The notes below the pieces were generated by a model, which did no database searches, was not told the origin of the DNA, and saw nothing but the letters and a program-made list of their open reading frames with translations. From Flammulina velutipes (Eukaryota; Basidiomycota; Agaricomycetes; Agaricales; Physalacriaceae): a stretch of 64,000 nt of DNA. The DNA lies in the NCBI GenBank assembly GCA_011800155.1, contig CM022371.1, positions 806,001 through 870,000 on the forward strand, in the 5' to 3' direction. A program made the position numbers and the translations under genes. Shown here piece after piece: positions 1 through 10,419 of the stretch (position 1 is the first letter of the stretch; each line of letters begins with the position of its first letter).

Positions 1-1434
1 CCAACCGCCCTCAATAAAGTCGTATGGTACGCGTCCTGTTCACAATTTATCCCACATGCGCGGTTGCTTATAACCATCTAGGAGCGTGATTGTCGAAGCG
101 ATACCAACTGTGCGATACCTCTTTTCATCCTTCTTCATCAACCGTGCTCATTGCGTGCTTAACTCCAGGGCGTCACTGGAGCATTGGTCCAACTGTGGGT
201 CTACTACACAAATACTCCAGAAATTCTCTTAACATCCGATGCAGATTTTACACCGTCCGTGTGTGGCGTCGTACGTTCTCTTCCATCTCCGCAACGCGTC
301 CATAAATTTTACGCGCCAATCCAGTCAGCAAAAAGAACTGGACACTCACCGGGACCTTGGTGGTGTTAATTGTGGGCAACGCAAGTAAGCAGACGTATTA
401 GAAACGATGCGTCCGACTAATCCAGTATTTCACTGAACGTAGTTGCTGGTACCGGTGAGTTTCCTCTTCTCAAGATCTTGAACTTGTATTTATGCATTAT
501 CCTTAGCTTGGTGTGTACTTGGGTTGTTAAAAGGGACATACCATGGACTTTTGGACATTACCGTGCGTCATTTCCTTTGGAGTATGACACCCGTACTAAA
601 TTTTTGAATCCTCAAAGCCCCTTACTATGACGATCAACGCTCTCTCAGTAGCGGCCGATGTCATTATCTCCGTCAGCCTCTGTATAATGCTTCAGCGGTC
701 GAAGACTGGCTTCCGCAGGTGAGCTCGCTTTATCTTGCCTCATCGGACATGGATTTATTCTTCCCAGGTCCGACACTATTATCACGAAACTCGTGCGTCC
801 ACAATTTTAATCAATGAAAGCAGATGCTGATCCAGGAAGCGTTCAGACTATTTTCTTCATCAATACTGGACTGTGAGTGTTTTGCACCTCTTGAATTTTG
901 GCCAAATAATTAAGTTGCTTCCTACAGATTGACTAGGTCGGTACAACCTAACTATGCATAACTATGGGACTGATAGCTCATCCTTTGCAGCATGTGTGCT
1001 ATTGGCGCTTTGATATCAGTAAGATCATCCATCGCCCTACACTTCCAACATAACGCTAACTAGCTGGCAGCTGGCAGCTTCCCCTACCACACTCCTTTAC
1101 GCCTCTTGGTACTTCTGCATTGGTCGTCGTAAGCACACCAATCCAAATACCGTCCATTTCTCACACCCGCCCAGTATATGTAAACTCCTTACTGGCCGCA
1201 CTCAACGCTCGCAAAACCTTCCGAGGTGAAGTCGAAGAACTCGACCATCGCATGGTATCATTCCCCACTTCCGCTGCGTCACCTCCAGCGACCTCCCTCA
1301 ACACGCGAAACCAGAACATCTCGATATTGGTCGAGACGACGCAGGACTATGAGGCTGGGAAGACCGGATCCGAATCCTCCATAGTGAGCCCCTCCTTCTG
1401 CGCGCGCGCACTAGTGCTCACTTCAACCATTTAG
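1..1434 (+). CDS. DUF6534 multi-pass membrane protein, 5' end outside window
   Basis: Spliced exons read as the second half of a basidiomycete DUF6534 protein, an integral membrane family of unknown function. Visible in order are a segment ending RVWRLSKKNW around 245-345, ALSVAADVIISVSLC and RSKTGFRR around 630-717, SDTIITKL, FFINTGLLTS, MCAIGALIS, ASWYFCIGR, and the family signature YVNSLLAALNAR at about 1170-1212. Introns of about 50 bp join these with matching phases; for example the Arg-Leu codon between IGR and LYVN is split. The last exon runs to the stop at 1434 and has a Ser/Thr-rich cytosolic tail. The expected N-terminal helices are not found in the first 200 bp, so the gene probably begins before position 1. 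Its last coding segment (about 1300-1360) recurs at about 8438-8500. Confidence 0.75.
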
Positions 1435-1990
1435 GTAAAGCCTTCCGCATCCGATCCTTACAGCAGAAATGTATGAGGACTCGAAATCGTCCCTTCGAAT
1501 ATGCCGTCTGGATAAGTATCCTATTATACCTCTTAATTCTTCTCTCGGATTCCCCAACCAAACATCTCATTACTCTTCCCGTCCGTCTCGTCGACCAGGG
1601 GTTTGGCGCATTCCGGCGGGCCTGCAATGGGCAGACGGAGTTGCTGTTGTCCTCCTTCCAGAGGAAAGGCAACGTGCGTGGGCAAGATACCTGCCTGGAG
1701 TAGTACAGTTGCTTGGTTCCACCATACATGTTCTAGTTGTGGACGTCAATACACATAGACGGCGAAAATATAGAAATTGATCATTGGCATACCATGATAT
1801 ACTTAGACGATCGCCTCGAACGTTGACGACGCTGACCAAGGGGACGGCGAGTTTCTTGCCAGTAGGAGGGACTGCTAGAAGAAGTCAGTCGATAGCCTTA
1901 TCGTGGGTACAGTGAAAGATGAATTCATCAGCAGCGCTTCAGGCCAAGTTCAGGAAGATCGAGAATATATACCAGGGCCGATGACACGAT
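1296..1990. repeat. Segmental duplication, copy A (pairs with 8434-9000)
   Basis: This stretch matches 8434-9000 over most of its length in the same orientation. It spans the tail of the DUF6534 gene on the plus strand and the 3' part of a dienelactone-hydrolase/SnoaL-like gene on the minus strand. Copy A carries about 80 extra bases at 1360-1465 that copy B lacks. The match is lost upstream of about 1990. Confidence 0.8.
1533..1985 (-). pseudogene. Decayed 3' fragment of dienelactone-hydrolase/SnoaL-like gene
   Basis: Read on the minus strand this matches the last three exons of the intact gene at 8561-10082: HCTHDKAID, VPPTGKKLAVP, VNVRGDRL, WWNQATVLLQAGILP, and the C-terminus GWGIREKN followed by TAA at 1533-1535. 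Three defects are visible. The Trp codon after KAID is TGA. The 3' splice site before the DEFIF segment reads CTG where the intact copy has CAG. All exons coding for the first two thirds of the protein are missing upstream. It lies tail to tail with the DUF6534 gene. I infer a pseudogene; a shortened functional protein is unlikely. Confidence 0.75.
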
Positions 1991-2541
1991 CAGCGCCAAA
2001 GTTGGCGTTGGCGGGTACAGCAGCGAGCGGGACCATCCAAGCGAAAGAATCGGGTGGGCGCGCGCTTCCCCTTGCTGTTGTCGATGAGGCTATTATGGCG
2101 CAGTGGGAGGGCTCGGAGGATATGGACGTGGATGTGACATATATTGGCTATGCATAATTCCGCTACAGGAAAAGTTGAACCTAACGTTACAGTGGGAGAT
2201 TTCGGCGCCTGCCAAAACCAGGAAATATATCCTTTTTGAATACAAAGATCCCCAGTGTATTTTACAGCTTGTTCCCGATTTAGCATCGACGAAGACATGT
2301 AGCGAATGTGGAACAAAGGAGAGAGAAATGATATTTGTTGTTTTTGATGGCGATCTCTCACACACTCTCTCTTTCCTCCATGTCGACCCACTAACGATCT
2401 AACGACTTTTCTATGTGATATCTGTACTGCTATCGTTGTCCTTGCATTTGCTATCAAATCCGTTCGTGATCGTTCCACCGTTATATTCAGCTGAACCAAA
2501 ATTCAACCCGCTCAAGATTTCTCTTCTCCCTGGCACCTTTA

Positions 2542-3668
2542 ATGGACAATCGGACAGCCCAACAGGCTGGATCTTCATACCAACTTACGCGCTCAATACT
2601 CAAACCATCCCGGTCGTCGCATGCTCATCCAAATACACGCCTGATATCCCGTTCTCCTCCCTCCCATCCCAAACGCACAGTGCAGATAGCAGACCCTCCG
2701 ACGCGAGCCCAATCGCAAACGCAAGCCACCCGTAGCATTACTGCTATTCCCCAGCATGTCCCCATCCCAGAAATGACCTTTACCTTTCCCGCCGTTCAGA
2801 AACCGGAAGAGCTTGAACAATTCGAAAAACTTGTAACTGGGCTTGCTAGCCAAATCCAGGCGCGGCGGAAGCAATTAGAATCCAATCCTACAAACCAAGT
2901 GCCAGTATCGAGCCCCCCACGTCCTGTCCCACCGCCTCCTGTCCCACCGCCTCCATCACCGCCAGCAGGTCGTCCAACATACTCATTCGATGACTATCCT
3001 GAATTTCGCGACGTACTCATGGGCCCATGGCAAGCTGGCGCCAACTGTATGCATTTATCTGTTTACGTCGTCCATCGTGCTGAACATTTTCGGTAGATGG
3101 ACCCGTGCTAGAGCCGCTGCACGCAATGAAGCTCACCCAGCCGCTCCGCATCAACCCCTACATATGTACGACTGGCGATGGGCCCCTCGTTCGTTGGGAC
3201 GTGACCCAACCACCAAGTTCCGCCGTGATCGTACATAGCGATGGTCGTGTCGCGCCGTTTGACGAGTTCAGATATGAACCAGCGACCATTCCCCGCTTAA
3301 CACAAGTTAAGACTATCTCACGACTCATGCATTGGGATTGGCGTGTCCGCTCGAAAAATATGGCAATGGGAGTTACCATCGGCGACCTTCTCATGGCCCT
3401 GTCTATCGTTCTTCCTGTTAGGATGAGCGAATGGGACATGAACCAAATCGGCGAGGAAAGCAAGAATGCAGCCATACGAACTTATCAAGCTCGCTGTCCC
3501 GACAAAAGTGAAAGACCTCAAATTTACGATATCCTGTCGGGAAACACATTATTTGGTGGTTGGGTATATGATCAGGCTTATGAACAGGAACGGAACTTCA
3601 CGGACAAGGACTTCGAGATAAATATACTGGTATCATATCTGCCCAATAAACCCGATTTACCTGGGTGA
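2542..3668 (+). CDS. DUF6699 domain protein
   Basis: Two exons (2542-3046, 3097-3668) joined by a 50-bp intron give 358 residues. The N-terminal half is low complexity: basic and Ser/Pro-rich, then a short coiled-coil-like segment around residues 85-115 and a proline run of repeated PPPPV. The C-terminal 200 residues carry the DUF6699 pattern found in basidiomycetes: LRINPY, then VRWDVTQPP, a middle segment with TIGDLLMALS, and an aromatic end at IFGGWVYDQ-like positions. The function of this domain is unknown. The start ATG at 2542 is the first in the open frame. No signal peptide or membrane segment is seen. It is convergent with the DUF6535 gene, with only 28 bp between the stops. Confidence 0.75.
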
Positions 3669-3696
3669 TACAGTACTAATTCTACAAAAGGATAAG

Positions 3697-6600
3697 TTAC
3701 GCTAATTCGGACAACATCGATTTTAGTGCCTCCAGAGCCTCGTTTTCGTCCGCGCCAACAACCTGCCACGCATCCAGTAATCCTTGACCTTCGAGCATGA
3801 CATCTGCTTTGAGAGGCGCGATGACATCCGCCACAGCTTGCAACCATCCACACCCTACGACCTTTCGAAGGAGGAACCGAGTGTCGTCAGAAGAAATGTT
3901 GGTCTGCAAAAGCCTAAAGACGTCCTGACATATACGGATCTTCTCCGAATTCGACACCGTCACATTCAAGAGACGCATCTTCAAGTAATTGAAAATCGAC
4001 TCTGCGATGGGATCCTTAGTGTCGTCAACGACGGACGGAAGACGTTCAAGTGTTTTGTTTAGCATGTCGATGATGGGTCCTGCAGATTTTACGTTGACGA
4101 ATAGACCATTAAAGGTTTCCCACAGATCAGGATCTGCGCAGGTTTCCATACAGTTGGCCAGTATGACAGAAATTTCTCCCACTATGGGCTCAGATGCCGT
4201 AGCTTCCGTCGAAAGCGTGGACGACGCAAACGCGTAAGCAGCCCGGATGAAATCCGTCAAACGAGCAGCATGCACGTCCTCGCGAGATAGCATCAGCAAC
4301 GTATCAAGCAACGCTCTATGCCCACTCCCTGGACCACACCAGAAATGTCGTTCCCTAGGTGCATCCATATTCTCTTGGAGAATATCGATGCCATTGGCAG
4401 GATCGCCATCGGCGAAGAGTTTGAGGCACGACGCCAGCGGCCTGAACGCCAGGTAATCGTCCCCGCCGAGCTTCCCCACAACCTTGATAAGTACACTGAG
4501 AATCTTGTCTCTAGTGTCCCCATCCTTCACCCCACCTAGCACGTACACCAAGCTATCTAGCAGTAGCGCCAGACTTCGTCCGTTCAATACATCTCCCTTC
4601 TCAACGTGACGATCCAAAAGGAAGTGCATGCCATCCAGCGGATTTGCATCTCCCACTTTTGTATGAGGATGAAGGTGGTAGAATAGCGTCTCCATCGATA
4701 GTAGAGCGGCAAAGTTGCGGGTAGGCCATGATGTCTCCTCCTTGTGCTCAAGTGTGTATACGAGCGAATGACGCGCCTCCTTGGGCGAGGATTTGTACGC
4801 GGCCCAAGCTTGCATCATCGACTCGTCCAGTGGTGCGTATGTATACGAGGAAGAGTTTGAGAGACATGTCAAAGGAGCGAGGTTGGCTCTAGAGTCACCA
4901 GCATCAAGCGCGACGCACTTGAGTAGGTGAATGAGGCTGAGCGTGCACTCGTAGACCTCCAACGTCTTGGCCTGGGAGACCTCATAAGCCCTTGGATCGG
5001 TTTCGCCTTCGCTCACGATATCTTCTCCATCGCTGACAATTTTGGAATACAAGAATCCGGGAATCCGCGTAGGCAAGAACTCGAACACCTTCCTCGGCAC
5101 ATACGGAAGAGTCCTGCATCAGTAAGTTCACACCTGTATGGCAGCGTGGGAGCATGGCTGTTACCCTGAAGCCACGCGTGCCATGCAGCCATGCCCAGCC
5201 ATACGGTCCTGATCCGCCATACCTTGACGGATCAGCCACGCATCGCGCGTTTAATGCATGGCTGGGCATGGCTGCGTGGCTGTTACTTCGGTTGGTTCTT
5301 TATTTTATTCGCTATGCATGCTTGAAGCATTAATAAATGAACATTTCTTGAATTAGAAACATATCTACTCTGTTGGTAAATTGTAAAGCACAGGAAAGAG
5401 AACCTGAGGTTTCCGTGTCCCAAATTTACTTGGACCTTGCTTGACTTGCGTTTAAAATGGTGAAGTCCATTTGCCTGCGGCATATCACTCTGCACGGACG
5501 CATATGGGCCATCAGCAAATTTTTTAGACTCCGCTTCTGTCCTTTCGCCCATCACTTGCGACGCTGACGCCTTACAATACGACGATGCCCGACTCTCTGT
5601 GACTTACGGCGCGACAAAACACGAACAACTACACTTGACTTGGTCCAACGAACTAAGGAACTCGGCTGCTGGCTTCGAATCGACACGACGGGGCAAACGA
5701 CGACGACGCCACGAAACGACGACACGAAACGACGACGACGACAACACAAAATGGCGACGACAACGACGATGGACAACATGGTCGACCTGGACGAACGGAT
5801 AGACGCACGGATGGACGACCTGGACGAACGAACGGAGATGACCGACCGCCAAGCCAAGCAAGCGACGGGGTGAAGGATGACTGTGGCGCGGTGTCAGGCT
5901 GCAGGAATTGCAATGTGCGTGTTCCAACTCCCAACGAGGTCGTCTTTCTAACTTCTTTTGCAGATAGTGTCGATACAGCTTACTGAACATGTTGGGTCGA
6001 ATCTTTGGGTGGGGTGGTGTCAATGGCTCGGTTGCGGGGGTTTAAATGCTTAGTCCTTGTTGTAGTTACATGCAATGCATCTTTTATTTTATTGTTTTAT
6101 TTGCGCGACAATTGAGCGACGACGACGATAGCGGCGGCGGCGGCGGCGGGAGCAGCGCCAAAATGACGGGTGCGTGGTGGTGCATGGTAGAGCGTGGCTG
6201 CGTGCATGGCTGAGCATGGCTGCATGTATGGCTGAGCGTGGCTCGTGTATGGCCCATAAATGAGCTTGACTGTTTATCTGCATGGTTTTATGCAGGTCCA
6301 TCATGGTGCCACGCTCAGACGTGGCTGCATGGTTGACGTGGTTGACGTGGCACCACGCTCAGCCATGCTCAACCATGCACGTGTGAACTTACTGATGTGA
6401 TAGACCTCAGCGCGAGATCCACATACGAAGTCTCCCGCGACGTCTCCAAAAACCAACCAACGGCGTTCCATGTCAGATCCTTCGAGTGCCGTGCAATAAA
6501 CTGTTCCTCCCTGTCAGCTCGGGGATGCGCCTGGTAAAGAGGAAGAGTCGACTCTGCTTCCACGCTTCCTTTTTCCAAGTCGAGTTCCTCTGGCACCATC

Positions 6601-7640
6601 CACTTCAACAAGGGAGCAGGAATACGGCGCAGGATCGATAGCTGGATCTTCCTTCCACCAGCTGCGAAGTATCCCCATAGTCCACAAAAGATCCTTGGCA
6701 CCATCACCATTGCCGTATTGTGATACGGACACATCTCCTTGAACGTAGGCCATATCGTCAACCACGCGTATATCACAAACACCAGGACAGAGAGGACAAG
6801 CTGCACATACGCCGCAAATCGGTGGTACGTCCAAAGCTTGAGAATGAGGGCTGCAACGAAGCAGATGACAGCCATATGCATCAACAAAGGGAGGAATAAG
6901 ATCCATTCCTCAACCTTGAACTTGAGCATTGCATCCCAGCGCGCCTGTCGCCGTTGCGCGCAGTCGAACATGCTTCCGTTACGCAGATCGCGTTGATATT
7001 CGCGCAACCAGAATTTGACATAGAATGCGTAGACGAAGATGGTAAGCGTGCAGGTAAGAGATGTGCTCCAAAACGTGACGATGGCAGTGGCTATCGCTGA
7101 TGGAGGGGGAGGTCTGGAAAACAGATTGTAGAGCTCGCGTTGCAGAGAAGGTGGTATGTCCACCGCATCGAGCAAGTGATGCTTAGTAGTGGCAACGAGA
7201 TATTGAACCATACCATTGGCATATACGTCAGAAGTTTCGGGGCCCATGTCCATTACCAGGAAGCCGGTTACTATCGCGGAGAACAGACCAGTCTAACAAT
7301 GTCAATACTCATCATTATGGTATGAATCGTTTGGAAACTCACGACGATGAGAAGAAAATCGAGGCTACTCGTCCAACCGCGAGTGGTCTCGCGATCAGAC
7401 TTGGCTGCCTCGGTGTTGTAGGACGCCCAGAAGGGTACCTTTGGGTCTACACCAGCGCGTTGTTTCGGGCCGGCCGACGGAGATGTATCAGGATAATCAG
7501 TCTGTTGACTGTTTATGGAGGGAGGGCGATTTTCTGACTAGTGATAAGGATATGGTCGATACACGACGTGAGCACTCACTATACATATTATTTTTGGGAC
7601 TTGTAGGATAGTAGCCATCGAGCGGTGGAAGTGGTGCCAT
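3697..7640 (-). CDS. DUF6535 membrane protein with helical C-terminal domain, interrupted by a TIR element
   Basis: The gene runs right to left. First exon from ATG 7640 (MAPLPPLDGYYP); second exon begins after a 3' splice site near 7526 and ends in WTSSLDFLLIV; third exon opens TGLFSAIVTGFLV, the hallmark of basidiomycete DUF6535 proteins. Four membrane helices follow, for example WSTSLTCTLTIFVYAFYV and MAVICFVAALILKLW. After NAVGWFLETSRETSYVDLALR the frame meets a 1.28-kb inverted-repeat element. The reading frame resumes at about 5111 with LPYVPRKVFEFLP and continues for 467 residues as an all-helical, ARM-like domain to the stop at 3697. DUF6535 proteins normally continue in this way, so both halves are treated as one gene. 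The exact junction is uncertain: GTAAGT at 6392 does not keep frame with the nearest AG at 5114, but it does with an AG at 5089, and GTCTAT at 6405 does with 5114. The function of the family is unknown. Confidence 0.7.
5118..6394. mobile_element. 1.28-kb non-autonomous TIR element lying at a gene's intron
   Basis: The ends are inverted copies of each other. The left end begins CAGTAAGTTCACAC near 5120 and the right end near 6394 is its reverse complement; similarity continues imperfectly for more than 30 bp. Both arms are rich in a degenerate CATGGCTG motif in both orientations (5125-5285 and 6170-6385), giving strong secondary structure. The middle holds CGACGA-type low-complexity sequence (about 5690-5870). 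No open frame resembles a transposase. On the minus strand the flanks read ACAT before and ATGC after, compatible with a 2-bp AT target duplication. The element fills almost the whole of the DUF6535 intron. Confidence 0.7.
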
Positions 7641-8433
7641 CGCTTGGCGCCCGCTATTCGGTGCGGTTGAACTGTCATAGTCACTTGGTTCATAATTATG
7701 TCGTTGGAGGGTCGTCGATGGTACTGGAAAGGCGCGCCTCAAATTCAAATTCTAAAGATCGGCATATACAATGGACATACCAACATCAACACTGCCTGAG
7801 GGAAAGTGTTGAGTAGTCGTTAAGCTTGGAACATCCGTCATCGACATCGTTAGGTCGTAGGGTAGGATGGTTGGAGGTCAATATAAGAAACGTGTAACAC
7901 CTCGACAAACGACTATTAAACATGAGGCCTTATTATGTGCATATACGGGGATGGAGAACGTACGTACGCAGGGCATCTCGACCACACAAGAAAAAGCATC
8001 ACGTATTGTGGGTCCATGTCCTTGTCCTCGTGAGAGAGTAAAAAAGATTCATATGCCGCCTATTGTCTTCCTCGAGCGCGATGCCGAAGCATATGTGCAG
8101 CTACCTAGGAAACGAAGATTGATTAAACAATTAGAGAGCATTAGATGAAAGCGACTCACCAAAGTTTGCAGTAGTAAGAAGGTCGTTTTTGTTTTTGGAA
8201 TTGCTAGTCAAGTGCTTTAAGACTACCCATGGTCCCCGATGGCAAGTCGAACAAATAGGAAATTATCCTGAAGGTTGATATGGGGGGTTATGCAGCATTG
8301 GAAGGCAATGAATGATTATTGAAGATGGTGGTAAGAAACTGAGATTGAGCCAACTTACATAATACACTATAATACAACACCACTACACCTCTGGTTGGTT
8401 TGGGTGATTATATAGCTTGTGAGGTCAAAAGCA

Positions 8434-9000
8434 AGGACGCAAAACCAGAACATCTCGATATTGGTCGAGACGACGCAGGATTATGAGGCTGAAGCAGCAG
8501 AAACGTATGAGGACTCGATATCATTTCTTCGATTCTGCCGTCGGGATACTATTGTACCTCTTAATTTTTCTCTCGGATTCCCCAACCAAACATCTCATTA
8601 CTCTTCCCGTCCGTCTCGTCAACCAGGAGCTTGGCGCATTCGGGGCCTGCAATGGGCAGACGGAGTTGCTGCTGTCCTCCTTTGAGAGGGAAGGCAACGT
8701 ACGAGGGCAAGATACCTGCCTGGAGTAGTACGGTTGCTTGGTCCCACCATATATGTTCTAGTTGTGGACGTCAGTACACATAGATGGCGAAGATGTAGAA
8801 ACACTGGCATACCATGATATAGACGATCGCCTCGAACGTTGACGACGCTGACCATGGGAACAGCAAGCTTCTTGCCAGTAGGAGGGACTGCTGGAAGAAG
8901 CCAGTCGATGGCCTTATCGTGGGTACAATGAAAGATGAATTCATCTGTAGCTCGTGAGGCCAAGTTCAGGAAGAACGAGAACATATACCAATGACACGAT
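8434..9000. repeat. Segmental duplication, copy B (pairs with 1296-1990)
   Basis: Copy B carries, on the plus strand at about 8438-8500, an orphan piece of the DUF6534 tail (QNISILVETTQDYEA) with no upstream DUF6534 exons. On the minus strand it includes the intact last exons of the dienelactone-hydrolase/SnoaL-like gene. The 7641-8434 stretch upstream holds no gene I can support. Confidence 0.8.
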
Positions 9001-10082
9001 CGGCGCCAACAGTCCGGGACACAGTCTCCAGAGTCGTGTCTGCTGGGTTTCTGTATCTGGTTCGGCTCGTAACTTCGGAGCGAAACAATGTATCTCACGC
9101 GAATATGAAGTGATCTCGATAGAAATCAGTGAGGTCCTTGCGTCCGACGCCACCAGTCATCTGAGTTCAGTAGCACCAGACGTTCTCTCGAGCGTGGTAT
9201 GTACCCACTGTAGGGACATGGTTGACATACGGTTCAGCCTAGATTGGCAAACATCATTTGAATGCATTTCACTCTCCGTGGCAAAGAGAACACGAACCAC
9301 CATAGTACCCATCGTTTGTGCAACACTTCTCGTGGCGAACTCAAAGCGGGTATGTTCCTCCCATATCGCCTCTATATCGAAGGTCGGGCCGCCGAGGTGT
9401 TTCCTCCAGAATGGGAGATTCCTCGAATGGGCCAAAGACGCGAACGACGGGACGTACGTATCTGTTTGGGGGAGGACAAAGAATGGGGATTGGGATTCGT
9501 ATTTATCATGGGAGTAGATGTTGGGGGACGCGGTGGTCTCGGGAGCGGACGATGGTAGGTGGACGATGGTTGGCACTGGGGAGGTCGGAGGTGACGATCC
9601 GTAAACCACGAGACAGGTGACGCGTTTTTCTCGCTCAATAGCTTCTATAATACTAGAAAGGGACTCGGGGTGATAGACTTGAGGATATATCAGAAACATA
9701 ACCTCCTCGCCGTTGAAAGTTATTTACCTGTGACGCCAAACTTGTCCTTCGTATCGAGCTCGGGCAGTTGTAGCAGCGCGTCAATGGCTCTGGATAAACA
9801 TTCAGAGATCGTCCATCCCTCCGAATGGGGTGTGGTTCCGACCACTGCAAATCCTTCCTCGGCGAGTTTGAACACTGGTTCTGGATCCAATGGTTTCCTG
9901 GAGCGTGTGCTGGGTTCCAAAGCAGATGCAGGAGGGAGGATAGCGATCATTCCAGGTCCGGTTCCCCGACGAGTCAGCGGGGGCTGCATGGTGACATTCG
10001 AGCTTAGGTTGATCAAGAGAGCTGAAGGTAAAGACACTGGTTGTTCTGCTGGAGAATTTGGGTCGGAGACAGAAGGTGTCAT
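8561..10082 (-). CDS. Dienelactone hydrolase-like / SnoaL-like fusion protein
   Basis: Seven exons (10082-9728, 9677-9298, 9238-9209, 9160-9099, 9050-8989, 8944-8813, 8757-8561) sum to 1218 nt and 405 residues with all phases matching. The N-terminal half looks like the remains of a dienelactone hydrolase fold (FKLAEEGFAVVGTT, SRAIDALLQLPELDTKDKFG, PTFDIEAIWEEHTRFEF). The C-terminal part, from TGGVGRKDLTDFYRDHF, is an NTF2/SnoaL-type domain of the kind appended to many fungal proteins annotated as carboxymethylenebutenolidase (HDKAIDWLLPAVPPTGKKL, VNVRGDRLYHEHIWWDQA). I do not see the usual Cys nucleophile motif, so hydrolase activity is doubtful. No targeting signal is evident. The gene is flanked by a fragment of a DUF6534 gene at its 3' end. 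Confidence 0.7.
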
Positions 10083-10419
10083 TGAAAGTCGATCGAGAGA
10101 AAGTTTGTTCCACTGAAAGGAATGTATGGGTCAAATTCTTCACTAGCAGCGATGTGTACGATGAGGACAGATGAGGACGAACAGGAGGCGGGTAAGTATG
10201 TACATGGAAATCGGACCGCTGTGCCGATTCCAAAGGCTCGCCACACTACCTTCCCACGCGAATTTTGATAGTCAGTTTATGTAGAGATAAATATAGATAG
10301 GTGTCCAGTCAGATTGTCCTAACGTCCAAATTCTTTGGCGATACGCCACATATACAGGAGGTCGGAGATGCGGCCCGTTGGCTTAACATGCTTCTGATGT
10401 CATCCAGCGTTTCTTGAAC

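Noticed and set aside
1940..1965. A second stop codon (after LNLA) in the decayed fragment
   Set aside because: Comparison with the intact gene shows this stretch is intron, so that stop is not a mutation.
5604..6023. 139-residue open frame on the minus strand in the TIR element
   Set aside because: It is low-complexity Arg/Ser/Val sequence from CGACGA-type repeats and has no domain.
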